This document shows, piece by piece, positions 54,201 to 64,000 of a DNA stretch of 64,000 bases. This DNA comes from Pterobdella sp. o SKG-2022 (Eukaryota > Annelida > Clitellata > Hirudinida > Piscicolidae), in the NCBI GenBank assembly GCA_964035795.1, contig OZ038323.1:9405878-9469877 (forward strand), in the 5' to 3' direction. Both the position numbers and the translations under genes were made by a program. The notes beneath the pieces are model-generated. The model saw only the letters and a program-made list of their open reading frames with translations, was not told the DNA's origin and ran no database searches. How positions within the stretch are numbered: the first letter of the stretch is position 1; each line of letters begins with the position of its first letter.

Positions 54201-57162
54201 GAATTATATGGAAAAATTTAAAAAAAAAATTGTTCTTTGTTTAATATATTGATATGACACAAAAGACATTAAAATAAATTTGATAACCTCAATCTATGAA
54301 AGTTCCTTTCTGTAAAAAAAACTTAAGAGTATTTTTTAAAAAAGAACTTTGCTTCTAATCAATTTTATACCACATCACTTTCTTTTTAAAATTATTTTGT
54401 CAATTGGATCAGCAAAACAATTTGGAACGCCTCCGTTTAAATTAAATTATATTTTCACTCATCACTCATTTCCACATTTAATATTCCATTTCTAAATGTT
54501 AGAATATGCCTATCAAAATGTTATTTTGGTAGCATGTATGCAAAACTGCGCAAAAAAAAAATTTTTCTGTACGAACGATGATTTATGAATTACCCGGTGA
54601 ATTCCTGCAGCCAATCAATTGTGAATGCATTCATCTGTCTATCGAATTATTATTTAGTATTCAATTCTCTCATTCCTTTAAGAATTCATCCGTGCATCGA
54701 TCCATCTAGGAATAAATGTTTCATTTTTCTTAATTGCTCCGATATTTCTCTTTCAATCTATCAGTTATTTCCGAGAAAGTTGATACACTCAGTTGCTCCT
54801 ACACTCTTCCATACATCCATCATACCTCTGCATAAATTAACTAAAAAAAATCTATTCAAAAGAAGATTTCAAAACACAATGCAGTGTACCCTTTTCATTA
54901 AAAAACAAAAGCTTTTTGACTTGAAAAAAACTAACATCAAATATCTAAAACAACATCCATGCATCCATGCATCCATGCACCCATTATTGATCCATTCACA
55001 AACACATTTAATGACATATGCCTCCTCTCATAAAAAAAAATGGTACATTCATCTATGTATTCCTCCGCAGGTGATCAGCCTTGAAGGATGGGTGGACATC
55101 ATGTATTATGTGCAGGACACACATTCGTTTTGGGACTGGGTCTACTTTGTCACTCTCATCGTGGTGAGTCTGCGGTGGATGAGCAAGTACTATTGGGAGT
55201 AGTAGTAGGAGTAGTAATAGAAGTAGTAGTAGTAGTACTTTAACACACCTGTTGGAATGCACAGCAAGATATAGCGTGTTGTCTGGTCGGGTAAGTGCCA
55301 TGCTGGTTTTGTTTATTCCATGTGTTCCTTCATTTTCCACCTTTTTTTCTTTTTATCATTTGCATTGTTTGTCACTGACGCTTTGAGTGGCAAAAGTTTT
55401 AATAGTTTTTCGCTGAATATTTTCACATGTATATTCAAATTTGAGTTAAGTTTTTTCAATCACGGAAAATTTACATAGGGTGTAGTTTGACGGATTAGAA
55501 TAAGTCTATTTCGTATATCTAAAAATATCTTTATGCTCAAACTGAATTTTCTCCAACCAATAGGATTTAGATTTATTTTTTACTTATAAAAATTTTTTTA
55601 ATGGAACTTAGATTTAATTTCACTTTTAGGTTATTATTCAATGCTATAAACCACTAAATTGTAGCTAGTTTCCATATAAATTGCTTCCATGCCTACCAAT
55701 AACATTTAGTGTTTTTGAAACCTGTTGTCATATAAAAAAATATTCTGGTTTTAAAGGCTGTTTTATGAAGCTAATCTCAACATATTCAATCCACACACAA
55801 CCAAAGGGATCATTAAATTTGGTCGCTTCAATCTTAATTTCTAGACGGTTGGAAGTTAAGTTTATTTCCGACATTCTGATGTAGAACAAAAACCTTTTAC
55901 TTAATATCTCAAAGTTTTCTCACATTCACGCACAAAAAAACACGCATAGTGCTTAAAGTTCTTTCACAGATTCACAGTGGAGTGATTGAAATGTATTGGG
56001 ATTAAGTTTTATATAATGAAACTCATTGAACATCAATGGAATCTAAGACATAAAAAGTAAAAAATACCACCAAACAAAAACCAAACAGGCTGAATCATCA
56101 TTACTCTAGACTAAACTGTTACATAAAAGCAAAAACATAGATACAAATTACAAAGCAACATACAAATAATAAAAAAAACAAACACAACAAAACCATTATA
56201 CAAACTTTAAACCACATACAAACCTGTAAAAGCAAAAACAAAAAACAATATTCAAACAGATTGGAGCTTTCTTCATGATCAACTTGTGTCTAGTGGTGAT
56301 AGCCACTCAGTTTTCTGAAACGAAGAAAAGGGAGACAGAGAGAATGATGATGGAGAGAAGGAGGAGGAGTGTTTCATCCCTAGTTTCATCTTTAGGGGAG
56401 CCTGGAAGCTGTTACCATGAGCTGTTCAAGTTTGTGTGTTGTGTGTTTTTGTCTATGAGATTAGTGGTTAATTTTAGTTGTTGCAAAAACGTTTTAAGCA
56501 TGTTTTGAGCGTGGTTTTGACGTTTTTTTTGAGCGCCTTGCTTGCCTTACACAAACAGATCGTTAGTCAGTAACTCAAATATGTTTGCTTCTGTTTGAAT
56601 CTATATTGGTGCGTGCATTAACTTTTAATGTTCAGTTATGTGTAAGTGTCAGTGATTATGTGAGTTCGTGTGGATGTGTATGTGTGTATGGACGTGTGTT
56701 TTTGTGTGGTTATGTGTGTTGCGTATTTTTACCTATGTGTGAACAGTGTAAAACTGGATCTTCATTGGTTCTTAATTTAAGCATGCCATCTACATTTGTC
56801 TGGAAATTTTTCTATCTATACTTCAGTGGTTTACTCTTATAAGCACCGTTAATATTTATTTTTGTATGTTTCATATTTTTTATACATTTTATGTATGTAC
56901 TGTATTTGTGTGTTTGTGTATATAGTTATGTAAGTTTCATTTATTTTTTACAGAGTTGTTATATGTTTTATATTTAAGTATTTTTTCGTAGATCTTTGAA
57001 AATGAATCAGTTTTAAGAAACTTAGGTTTTTTTAAAAAATATAATTCTTAATGGACGTTTCTAAAACTTCTTTTTCCTTCTCTTTTTTCTCATTTTTTTC
57101 TCTTTTCTTTTACTTTTTTCGGTTTTTTCTCTTTCTATTCTCCCATCCTCAACACTCTTTGC

Positions 57163-57200
<38 letters not shown>

Positions 57201-60200
57201 CCAACATCATCCCTATTACTACCACCTGCATCATCATCACCACCACCACCACCACCACTACCATCATCTTCATTAAAACTCTTATATTAAAATTTTACAA
57301 AAGGTTTTATTTCAGTTTCTACGCCACTTTTTATGCCATGTTTATATTGATAGTATCAAAGTAATATTCCAATCTGTGATGTAGAGACATGTTTAGGGGC
57401 TTTTTATTGATTAAAAGAAGGTTTTAAAGTTGATTTTTGGTTTTTGAGTGAATTATCGCTCATATTTTTAGTGATTCTATGGAAGGTTTGCAATGTTTTT
57501 GAACTATATAACTTTGCGGAAGCTTGTATGGATAATGATTTGACTTATTTTTTGAATGATTTTCTAGATTTTCATTATAAATACATATATATTAAGATTT
57601 TCAAACTTAGAAATCAATTAATAAACAAAAGTTTTGAAAATATATTTGAATAAAGTCCAGCAGTCTTTTATTTACATTTGAATTTTTTTAACTTCCTGAT
57701 TTGATATCATGCTTAGGTTATCATGCTGTAATTATTCATTTCTTTATTCAGAAAAGAATTTTCGTCTTTTTTCGTGACGAAAAAATTAAATTTGAGCACA
57801 ATTTAATCAATCAAATTTGTTATTGCATTATAAAAGCATTGATGTCGTGAAATTTAATTTAATTTAGAGCTAGAATATGATCCTTCTCAGGTTGCTGGAG
57901 AGGTTTTTGAGAAAAACTGCGAGAAGGCTCTACTTTTTTATAAGTTCTAAATTTAAAAAAGAAAACACAAGAGAGATACTAAAAAAAGAAAAGTTTATAA
58001 AGAAAAAAGAAAAAAAGAAAAAGATCACTGATGAAGGCATTGAACCTATAAAAAATCGCCACACCTCCCAACAAAAAACAGAGAAAGCCACCCTCAAAAT
58101 CGACAAAAACACGCCATATTTCCCACCAAAACGCTATGCAACAAGAATTGAAAACGAAAAAAACAACGAGAAAAACAGTGAAAAAACAAAATTAATCTCG
58201 GATAGTCTTGGCATGGGAGAGAACACTGCAAGATTGAACCATGACAGATACGTTACAAAGCATCATGTGTTTCAAGAAGATTCATTCGAATGTTTTCCAT
58301 ATTCTGATCCTGGCAGGTCTGGATTCAATCATTTCTTGTGTTTTTATATGGTTAAGTATGTCTGAGTCTGTTGAATATTTATATTTAATTTTCAACTACC
58401 ACGAATGTTTCCATAATGAGCTTTAAATTTTCATAAGTTGTCATGTTTTTAATCCCATGATCTTAGTTAAAACTTTCCATGTGGCAAAAAATTCGTTTTT
58501 ATAATTTTTTTATTTTTTTCTAATTTTTTTTTAATAAAATTTATTAATCCGCGTGCCTAGGGAAAAATAATTTTTCTCGAGTTTCATGTCTATGTTTCCT
58601 GGAGCAAAAAAATATTTCAAGCACCATGGCAGCATATTTTTACAAAAATTCACCAAAAACATTCACTACCAAGCTGTCACCTCAACCCGACTCAAGGACC
58701 CATCCACTATGGTGCACTGCATCAGAAATGCTCAAAAGATTTTCACCTACAATGCATCTTTGCTACTATATCCACATCACAAAACGACATTAACATATTT
58801 AATATTCACTCAGCGGTTGTTAAATTGTTGAGATATCTCTAAGCGTTTTGCATGCACAGAGTTTGATTTCGTTTTCGACGATACCCACTATGGATTTTTT
58901 TTGATTGAAGCGATGTATATTGAATTTATAAAACAATATGAATGATACGCTTAATAGCAACTATGATAATTTTCAAGTTGTTATGAGTAACAACACACCA
59001 CCAATAGCATTAATCATTATGAATATAACACCTTTTCCAGTAACAACCTGATATCACTCCCACAGAAGATGTAGTACAGAGCAGTGGAAACTTAAGGCCC
59101 TCCGATACTACCTCGCCACTCCCATCCCCCCCACTTTTTATATATGCTTGAAACAAGATGCTAAACTTAATAACAATGATAAGTTGAACAACAATGTTGA
59201 GCTGCTAGATAGAAGTATTATAGACAGTGACGTGAATAACAACAAAAATATCCCTCTATCGGGGAATGAGGTATCAAAAGCAGGTCTCCCACACAGCTAT
59301 GCACCCCATAATGCTATTATCGATCATAAAACTAACCATTTCATCAATGCCTCAAACAATAACTTGAATAGAAATTTTGTGAATTTTATGAAAACTAAAA
59401 ATATCATTGATCAAAAGTATTTGCAACTTTATGGTTTCCAGAGCTTGCCTGCTTTCGAACCCCCAACCTTCGCATCCACTGCTCCTAGAGCTAGTCCAGA
59501 AGATTCCGACTTGGAAAACTCTTCAGGTTTTTCTTCTGTCAATGAATTTCAACAAATCAAATTACAAAAAAACAAAAAGAGAACTTTAAAAGACAATAGC
59601 AACATGCCTGATTTATTCATAAACTCAAAAAATCGCCCAAAAAAATCAGCAAGCTACAATGCTCCTACTATTAAAATATCATATCTTTCTTCAAACCAAT
59701 CCCACATACCTCCAACCAATACAAAAGACTCCAACCACCACCACCCTTCCCCATCTTCCCTTTCTCCCTCAGCGAGTCATCTTTCTCTTTTGGTACTTCC
59801 TAAGAACTACAAAAAGCAATTAAGCAACAACAAAAAAAAACAAGCACCCATTTTAGAAAGGTTTTATAGCTGTCGCAGTTTTGATGGCTTGATCGATAAC
59901 GAGGCATTCAAACAAACTAATTCACATAATAAAACTAACCCTGACGATACAGTAAAGTTTTTTAAGTCCAAAACGTTTTCCTTGAAAATTAAAAAATCCA
60001 AAGACAACCAAAGCTTTGCTCAACAATGTATAGCTCAAAAGCCACAAATCAAACCCTCACACCACAACTCCAACACAACCCACACGAAGCGCAATTACTT
60101 TTCTCGTGTTTCGGCGTCGTTATCTTCTTTGCAGCAAAAATCATTACATAGGCCGCTTTTTTTTGTGCCTATCACTCCATATTCTTTGACGGTTCCACAA

Positions 60201-62593
60201 AAAAACTCATCGGAAAACGAAAAAATTAAACTCAGTTTTTCTTTGAAAGAAGAGTTACGCAAAACTTCAGACAGAAAACAGATCACTAACGAATTGCTCT
60301 TGACAAAACCACATTATCAACAAAAACAACATCAAAAACATCACCACTCACATCAAAACCACAAGCAACACTCACAACAAACAAAGCAGAAACACCCAAA
60401 ATACCAAAAACTGACCACTTTTGGATACATATTGAGCAATAAGAATCTAAAATACGCTTCTCATTCATTCATCGATAGCATCCTATCAGATCAAAAACTA
60501 CAAAAATCGCTAAAAAAGTTTAAGAAAACTAATAGACAACACACTCTAAAACCCATCTTCTTAACTAACCCAACCGACCCTCCCAGTCAGATATATCAAT
60601 CTATTTCAACGCATTCTAATTTTCTATCCCCATCTTTCCACACAAAACTTAACGTTCAACCATTCAAACAAAAATATTCTAGAAAAGAAAGTCTAACAAT
60701 TAAAGAAATATTCCAAAACAACGCAGCCAAGCGAGAGAGCTTATCTAAACGCCATTTGAAACAAGCCCCGTTGTTAGACACCGTGAATTTCATTAATAAT
60801 GAGGGAAGATCTTTCACCAAAATCCCCTTCATCACCACGCCTACCCTTCCCAGCCATGCCGGAAGTCTATTTTCTTCCTTCTCTACAGGTGTTTTTGTTG
60901 ATTTATGCATAATAAAAGTAATAATAAATAGAAATAATATTATAAAAAAATTCATGAACTTTTGATTTATATTTTTAAAAATAATAACAATAATACTTTA
61001 AATTAAAAATAAGATATGAAATATTATAGCTAAAATGAATAAAAATAATTTTATTTTTATTTTTATTAAAAAAAATGAAACAATATTAATAATAATAACA
61101 ATAATAATAGTATTAGCAGCTATAAAAACGAGTCTGCTTTTGCAAATAGTCTTGCGGTTTAAATGGGAACCGCTATTGACTATTTGAAATCTGAATATAA
61201 TTAATTTCTTAAGTTTAATTAAACTTATTTCTGGTTTCATCAACTATTTATATATTTTTTTTATATCATGGGTCTTAATGTTGTTTGTGATTAATTTCTA
61301 ATTTTTCAGTTTTTTATATTATTTTTCAAAGATTAAATTATCATTATTTAATGTTTTATAAGTTTTAAACATCATTTATTAATAGTTATTGTTTTTCTTT
61401 CCACCATTTTCAAAACGCTAGCGATGAGAAAGTGTGGAAGTTTAAAGAGAAAGCGCGCTAAAAAATATTAAAACTTATGCACAGAGTCGCACTAATTTAA
61501 TATAAAAAAAAATCATTCCAAATTCAAATGATTCTTCTACTTATAAAAATTTTAATTTTTCACCCAAGAATTTCATGTGATGTTACTATTAAAATAGAAC
61601 TAATATTATTACCATTCTTATTATGATGAAAATGAAAAGAATATTCCAATAATTAGCAATATTTCAGCCATAATTCTTATTTTTTCTCAACATTAATGTG
61701 AATTTGTAATTAAATGACCCATTTAAATCAATTAAAGATACAGAGAAGGGATTTTTCAGAGATACTCTTTCCTTCATAAATTGCAGCGTTAACGATTATT
61801 CCAGCAGTGATGTTGAAAATGACAACGACAAAAATAATAAAAATTGCAATACAAGAAACAACAAAGATGATATTATATTCAAGAATAGAAGTAATAATAA
61901 TAACAATAATAATAACATTGGTTATAATAATGACCTTAATGAGTGGCATCATTCAAAGATGACACGGAAAAATAAGCATTATCATAATAAGGACGGTTCG
62001 TCCAACAGAATAATCACAAAAAACCAAAAAAATAACATAAAAAATGGCGCTTTCACAATAAATAACGATGACGACAACAACGATGATTCTGGTGATGATG
62101 ATGATGTTAGGAAAAGGAAGATGGATGATTATGAAGATTTTTATTTCTATGACAACCAAGATGTTGCTATAATTAAGCAAAAAAATGGTAATAAGAGTGA
62201 TGATGGAAATGATGGTGGTGAGAGTGATGATGATGATGGTAGTGATGAGGGTGAGGGTGATGGCGGTGACGATGATGATGGTGAGAATGATGATGGTGTG
62301 AGGGTGATGATGATGATGGTGTGAGAGTGATGATGATTGTGATGGTGATGATAATGATGATGGTGATGATGATGATGAGGATGATGATGGGGGGATAGAG
62401 ATGATGACGTAGTTAAACAAAATATTTGAAGTTGAAAAAATCTTTTTCTCAGTAATTTTGTTTTTAATCATACCAATTTTTTCAAAAACTACCTTCAAAA
62501 TAATTTTAATTTTTTATCGATTCGAAGACGAAGAAGAGAGTGATGATGAGGAGGAAGACGAGAAGAAAGAAGCAAAGACAGAAGAAAAAAAAA
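35624..62593 (+). CDS. CACNA1G/H/I-like: T-type (Cav3) calcium channel alpha-1 subunit, 3' partial: N-terminus, domain I, I-II loop
   Basis: Exons: 35624..36294, 37909..37987, 39110..39276, 44349..44446, 47249..47420, 52026..52542, 55071..55163, 56260..56429, 57891..58316, 59066..60888, 61762..62280 and 62528..62593. All phases agree and about 1600 residues are visible. Domain I is diagnostic for Cav3: P-W-F-E-R-V-S-M, S4 [16 protein letters not shown], pore S-L-E-G-W with the selectivity Glu, and S6 A-T-Q-F-S-E-T-K. The E-P-G-S-C-Y-H-E-L...R-K-T-A-R-R-L region matches the Cav3 gating brake after IS6. Family role: low-voltage-activated calcium entry at the plasma membrane. Domains II-IV lie beyond the right edge. 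The start is the first ATG after an in-frame TAA; the last two exons are less certain. Confidence 0.93.
36295..37908 (+). other. AT-AC (U12-type) intron of Cav3
   Basis: Begins ATATCCTTT (36295-36303), the exact minor-spliceosome AT-AC donor, and ends AC (37907-37908). Splicing CC to G restores Pro in T-S-P-W-F-E-R, aligning with N-P-W-F-E-R of other T-type channels. No GT-AG pair gives this junction. A good TCCTTAAC branch site is not evident in the A-rich 3' end. AT-AC introns are known in voltage-gated sodium and calcium channel genes. Confidence 0.88.
37909..39276 (+). CDS. CACNA1G/H/I-like: Cav3 exons 2-3: IS1-IS3
   Basis: Exon 37909..37987 encodes W-F-E-R-V-S-M and the IS1 core with I-N-C-F-T-L-G-M. 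Exon 39110..39276 encodes [10 protein letters not shown]2 with [15 protein letters not shown] and the start of IS3 ([11 protein letters not shown]). Confidence 0.93.
38691..38703. repeat. Poly-G run of 13
   Basis: Thirteen consecutive Gs in a Cav3 intron, preceded by a TG-rich stretch. Very unusual in DNA this poor in G+C. Confidence 0.9.
40870..41072. repeat. T-rich minisatellite
   Basis: About six to seven copies of a 26-29 base unit, TTGTATTATTATTTTTATTATTATTTTTT, differing mainly in T-run length. Confidence 0.9.
42835..42915. repeat. Short tandem repeat of a 23-base unit
   Basis: Three to four copies of AAGTTTCTCAACAAAATAAGC with small changes, in Cav3 intron 3. Confidence 0.75.
43851..44024 (-). 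CDS. Small intronless ORF, 57 residues, unknown
   Basis: An ATG at 44024-44022 opens a 57-codon frame ending TAA at 43853-43851. The peptide is well mixed and basic rather than low-complexity: Pro-rich start ([11 protein letters not shown]), then a likely helix (A-A-L-K-K-E-L-E), then L-K-L-R-K-M and S-E-W-K-K-L-Y. It lies antisense inside a Cav3 intron. AATAAA-type signals on the minus strand (about 43794-43800) follow within 60 bases. No family is recognised. It could be a nested gene, a retrocopy fragment, the end of a mobile-element protein or chance. Confidence 0.35.
   Translation of the reverse strand: MSTPKPLPERPETTLPAALKKELETRNLSQNSHEDLLKLRKMAKNKSEWKKLYSLNS
44349..44446 (+). CDS. CACNA1G/H/I-like: Cav3 exon 4: IS3 end and IS4 voltage sensor
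   Basis: Encodes A-V-E-Y-C-I-D-S and the IS4 sensor with Arg at regular spacing ([18 protein letters not shown]). It ends phase 1, A|gtgagt, continuing as Ser in the next exon. Confidence 0.95.
44447..47248 (+). other. Cav3 intron 4, 2.8 kb
   Basis: AT-rich; no gene or RNA recognised on either strand. A C-rich, CCACAC-rich stretch precedes the acceptor at 47247-47248. Confidence 0.6.
47249..47420 (+). CDS. CACNA1G/H/I-like: Cav3 exon 5: IS5
   Basis: Encodes [19 protein letters not shown] and the rest of IS5 ([15 protein letters not shown]) into the extracellular turret. It ends phase 2 before gtgagt. Confidence 0.95.
47421..52025 (+). other. Cav3 intron 5, 4.6 kb
   Basis: Contains the 15-base TTATTTA array (49506-49972). 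Open frames at 48265-48531 (-) and 48638-48859 (-) match nothing recognisable. Otherwise AT-rich with nothing identifiable. Confidence 0.55.
49506..49972. repeat. TTATTTA higher-order array
   Basis: A 15-base unit (TTATTTATTTATTAT) repeated with great regularity over roughly 290 bases. After a TAAATATTTA interruption near 49790 it changes to mixed 11- and 15-base spacing. In one frame it reads as a perfect five-residue repeat (L-F-I-Y-Y), but it is intronic. Confidence 0.95.
52026..52542 (+). CDS. CACNA1G/H/I-like: Cav3 exon 6: long extracellular turret and pore-helix start of domain I
   Basis: 172 codons. Begins F-N-L-P-S-Y-Y, then the Cys-containing turret (F-I-C-S, I-C-R-C-S, N-Q-K-C-R). 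A Lys/Asn/Ser-rich insertion of about 80 residues follows before the conserved [28 protein letters not shown] and I-F-Q. It ends phase 0. Confidence 0.93.
55071..56429 (+). CDS. CACNA1G/H/I-like: Cav3 exons 7-8: selectivity filter, IS6 and start of the gating brake
   Basis: Exon 55071..55163 encodes [12 protein letters not shown] with the domain I selectivity Glu. Exon 56260..56429 encodes the IS6 core [20 protein letters not shown], a very basic M-E-R-R-R-R helix, and [13 protein letters not shown]. The first exon is embedded in a longer fortuitous frame (54585-55202); only 55071-55163 is exon. Confidence 0.94.
57166..57262. repeat. ATC/ACC triplet repeat
   Basis: A run of ATC triplets turning into CACCAC triplets, the complement-type version of the GAT/GGT repeats elsewhere in the window. 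Intronic. Confidence 0.9.
57891..58316 (+). CDS. CACNA1G/H/I-like: Cav3 exon 9: gating brake end and basic I-II linker
   Basis: Completes the split Lys codon, then [13 protein letters not shown], the second helix of the gating brake. About 120 Lys/Glu-rich residues with little conservation follow. The donor at 58317 (GGCAG|gtctgg) is set by phase with the next exon. Confidence 0.85.
58586..58831 (+). other. Unexplained open frame in a Cav3 intron
   Basis: 82 codons with balanced composition and many C-ending codons, like the neighbouring channel exons rather than the AT-rich introns. Its phases do not fit as a cassette between 58316 and 59066 with the splice sites I can see. It may be an alternative terminal exon or chance. 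Confidence 0.25.
59066..60888 (+). CDS. CACNA1G/H/I-like: Cav3 exon 10: giant I-II loop exon
   Basis: 607 codons, far longer than most channel exons. It is Ser/Lys/Asn/Gln-rich, with a His/Gln cluster (about 60315-60400: [14 protein letters not shown]) and several R/K-x-x-S sites. It has no predicted membrane segment. Phase links it to both neighbours (AG|A at the start, G|gtgttt at the end). The I-II loop of vertebrate Cav3 channels also carries His runs; the similarity is compositional only. Confidence 0.82.
61762..62280 (+). CDS. CACNA1G/H/I-like: Cav3 exon 11: Asn/Asp-rich loop (tentative ends)
   Basis: Open frame with [11 protein letters not shown] near the start, then Asn runs, a basic patch (R-K-R-K-M-D-D-Y) and Asp/Gly/Ser-rich GAT/GGT codons. 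An acceptor CAGAG|AT and donor GATG|gtgaga fit the neighbouring phases, but other sites within about 30 bases are possible. Confidence 0.6.
62080..62400. repeat. GAT/GGT-rich tract, partly coding
   Basis: The GAT/GGT triplet pattern seen in the engrailed intron recurs here, partly inside a Cav3 exon as Asp/Gly codons and running past the donor into the intron. Confidence 0.85.
62528..62593 (+). CDS. CACNA1G/H/I-like: Cav3 exon 12: acidic loop segment (tentative)
   Basis: A short Glu/Asp/Lys exon ([13 protein letters not shown]) between GAAG|AC and A|gtaggt; phases match. It is the last channel segment in the window; no domain II sequence follows. Confidence 0.5.
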
Positions 62594-64000
62594 GTAGGTT
62601 TTTTAATTATTTTACACTTGGCAACTTTGTCGACAAGCAACAATATCAAGCGTTTTCACAAAGTGCTCGCTAATTCGATGCTCTTCGGTGACGTCATTGA
62701 TTCTATTTTTGATTAAAACTTAACTATATGTAGAATATAAAAAAAATTTTGACGTAATTTTTTGAAATTTTTTAAATTAACATTTTGAATTTAAGTCTGA
62801 GTAGTTTTTGAGGTTTATCGAGTCAATCTTGGCTTTCAATTAGTTTCTTTGATTAATGCGTAACGTTTATACAAAAAAAAATCTTTAAATCTTGTGTAAG
62901 AAATAAAAAAAGTCTAGAAGATTCATCTGTAAATGCTTAAGTCTTGCCAGTTTAATTATTTCATTAATTAAACAAACAACTGAACCAGAGATTAACTAAA
63001 AAAATGAATATTCATCAAGCTAAGCAATTCAGTGAAAAATCCTTGATTGGATAAATTAATTGGATAGAACTTCGATAAATTAAAGATTAAATAAGTGAAC
63101 TAATAAGACCACTACCGGGTAATTAGACGCTCATTAAATCATTAAAAGTGGAGGCAGGAGAGATGGGATGGGTCGATGAATCTTAAATTATAATCAGATC
63201 AATCCGAGAAGCATATACCACAATTTAATCGTTTGGAGATTATGACCTTTTTCTATTATGATTTACCACTAGTTTCACTGAGTGTTAAATCATCGAAAGA
63301 TTATGACTGCAATATTAACAATGAATAATGGGAAAATTTAATTCAAATATAAAGCATTACGTCATTAAATTATTAATTATTATCCTACGATATTTTTAAT
63401 CTTTGAGTTTTTACTGCTCAATCTAAGTCGCTTGAAAGACCTAAAACGAGGGTTTTTGAATATCTACTTTATAATTATATTTTCGGGCGTATCACTGCTT
63501 GAAGAAACAAGATGGAAATTATTTGAGCGATAAACAATACACAACTCATAAAATAATAATAATAACAATAATAGTAATTTCAAAAAATCATAAAAAATAT
63601 CATAGTAAAATCTTGTTAAATATAACTAATAATATTAATGATAATAGTTGATTATTTTTGTTATGATCATGATGGTTATGACGATAGGGATGATGATGAT
63701 GATGATGGTGATGATGGTGATGATGATGATGGTGATGGTGATGATGGTGATGGTGATGATGATGATGATGATGATAATAGTTGAGTGTAATATTATTTTA
63801 AATGAAAATAATTATTAATGAATTTTATTAAATAATAATTTGAAAAAATAATTTTTTATGAAAAAAGTTTTGGAAAATTGATTTAGGAAATTTCAACAAA
63901 ACCTCCGAAAAGCGGAAGTTAAATTTTTTGAACATCAAAGACTATAAATAATATTCACAGAAGTCCACCATTTTTTTACACGCTCACTCAAAATCAAAAT
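62594..64000 (+). other. Start of the next Cav3 intron
   Basis: No exon recognised. It contains a perfect TGACGTCA (62689-62696) and a GAT/GGT repeat (63681-63779). Confidence 0.5.
63681..63779. repeat. GAT/GGT triplet repeat
   Basis: Runs of GAT broken by GGT in triplet register, the same motif family as 3928-5021. Confidence 0.92.

Noticed and set aside
54585..55202. 205-codon plus-strand frame
   Set aside because: Only 55071-55163 is a channel exon; the upstream part is intron that happens to be open.

Overview
The window is very AT-rich animal nuclear DNA full of spliced genes, triplet repeats and AT-rich introns. The five genes identified are an engrailed homeobox gene, a fibrillar collagen, an endosomal syntaxin, a DDX47-type RNA helicase and a T-type calcium channel. 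A clear engrailed-family gene points to a bilaterian. The phylum cannot be fixed from the sequence; an invertebrate such as a lophotrochozoan is only a guess. All exon models were built by eye from splice signals, reading phase and family conservation.

Layout. (1) 1-8157, + strand: engrailed, cut by the left edge. An asparagine-rich first exon ends in the conserved W-P-A-W and Y-S-D-R-P-S-S-G motifs. A 6.2 kb repeat-filled intron follows, then the homeodomain exon. (2) 8158-11707: gene-free. (3) 11708-25768, + strand: a complete fibrillar collagen in about 47 exons, with signal peptide, very short N-propeptide, about 337 Gly-X-Y triplets and a COLFI C-propeptide. (4) 26400 to about 29545, - strand: a syntaxin 7/12-like Qa-SNARE, tail-to-tail with the collagen. 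(5) 30081-33768, + strand: a DDX47/Rrp3-like DEAD-box helicase in 13 exons, head-to-head with the syntaxin. (6) 35624-62593 and beyond the right edge, + strand: the N-terminus, domain I and a giant I-II loop of a Cav3 (T-type) calcium channel alpha-1 subunit. Its first intron has AT-AC (U12-type) splice sites.

The genes share no pathway. The syntaxin/helicase pair may share a bidirectional promoter. The most notable points are the AT-AC intron, the collagen C-propeptide lacking both interchain cysteines, a Gly-to-Ser break in the collagen helix, the Asn-expanded engrailed, a 57-codon ORF on the opposite strand inside a channel intron, tRNA-like Pol III boxes overlapping a splice acceptor, and a recurring GCGCTATA core. 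No wholly new system was found.
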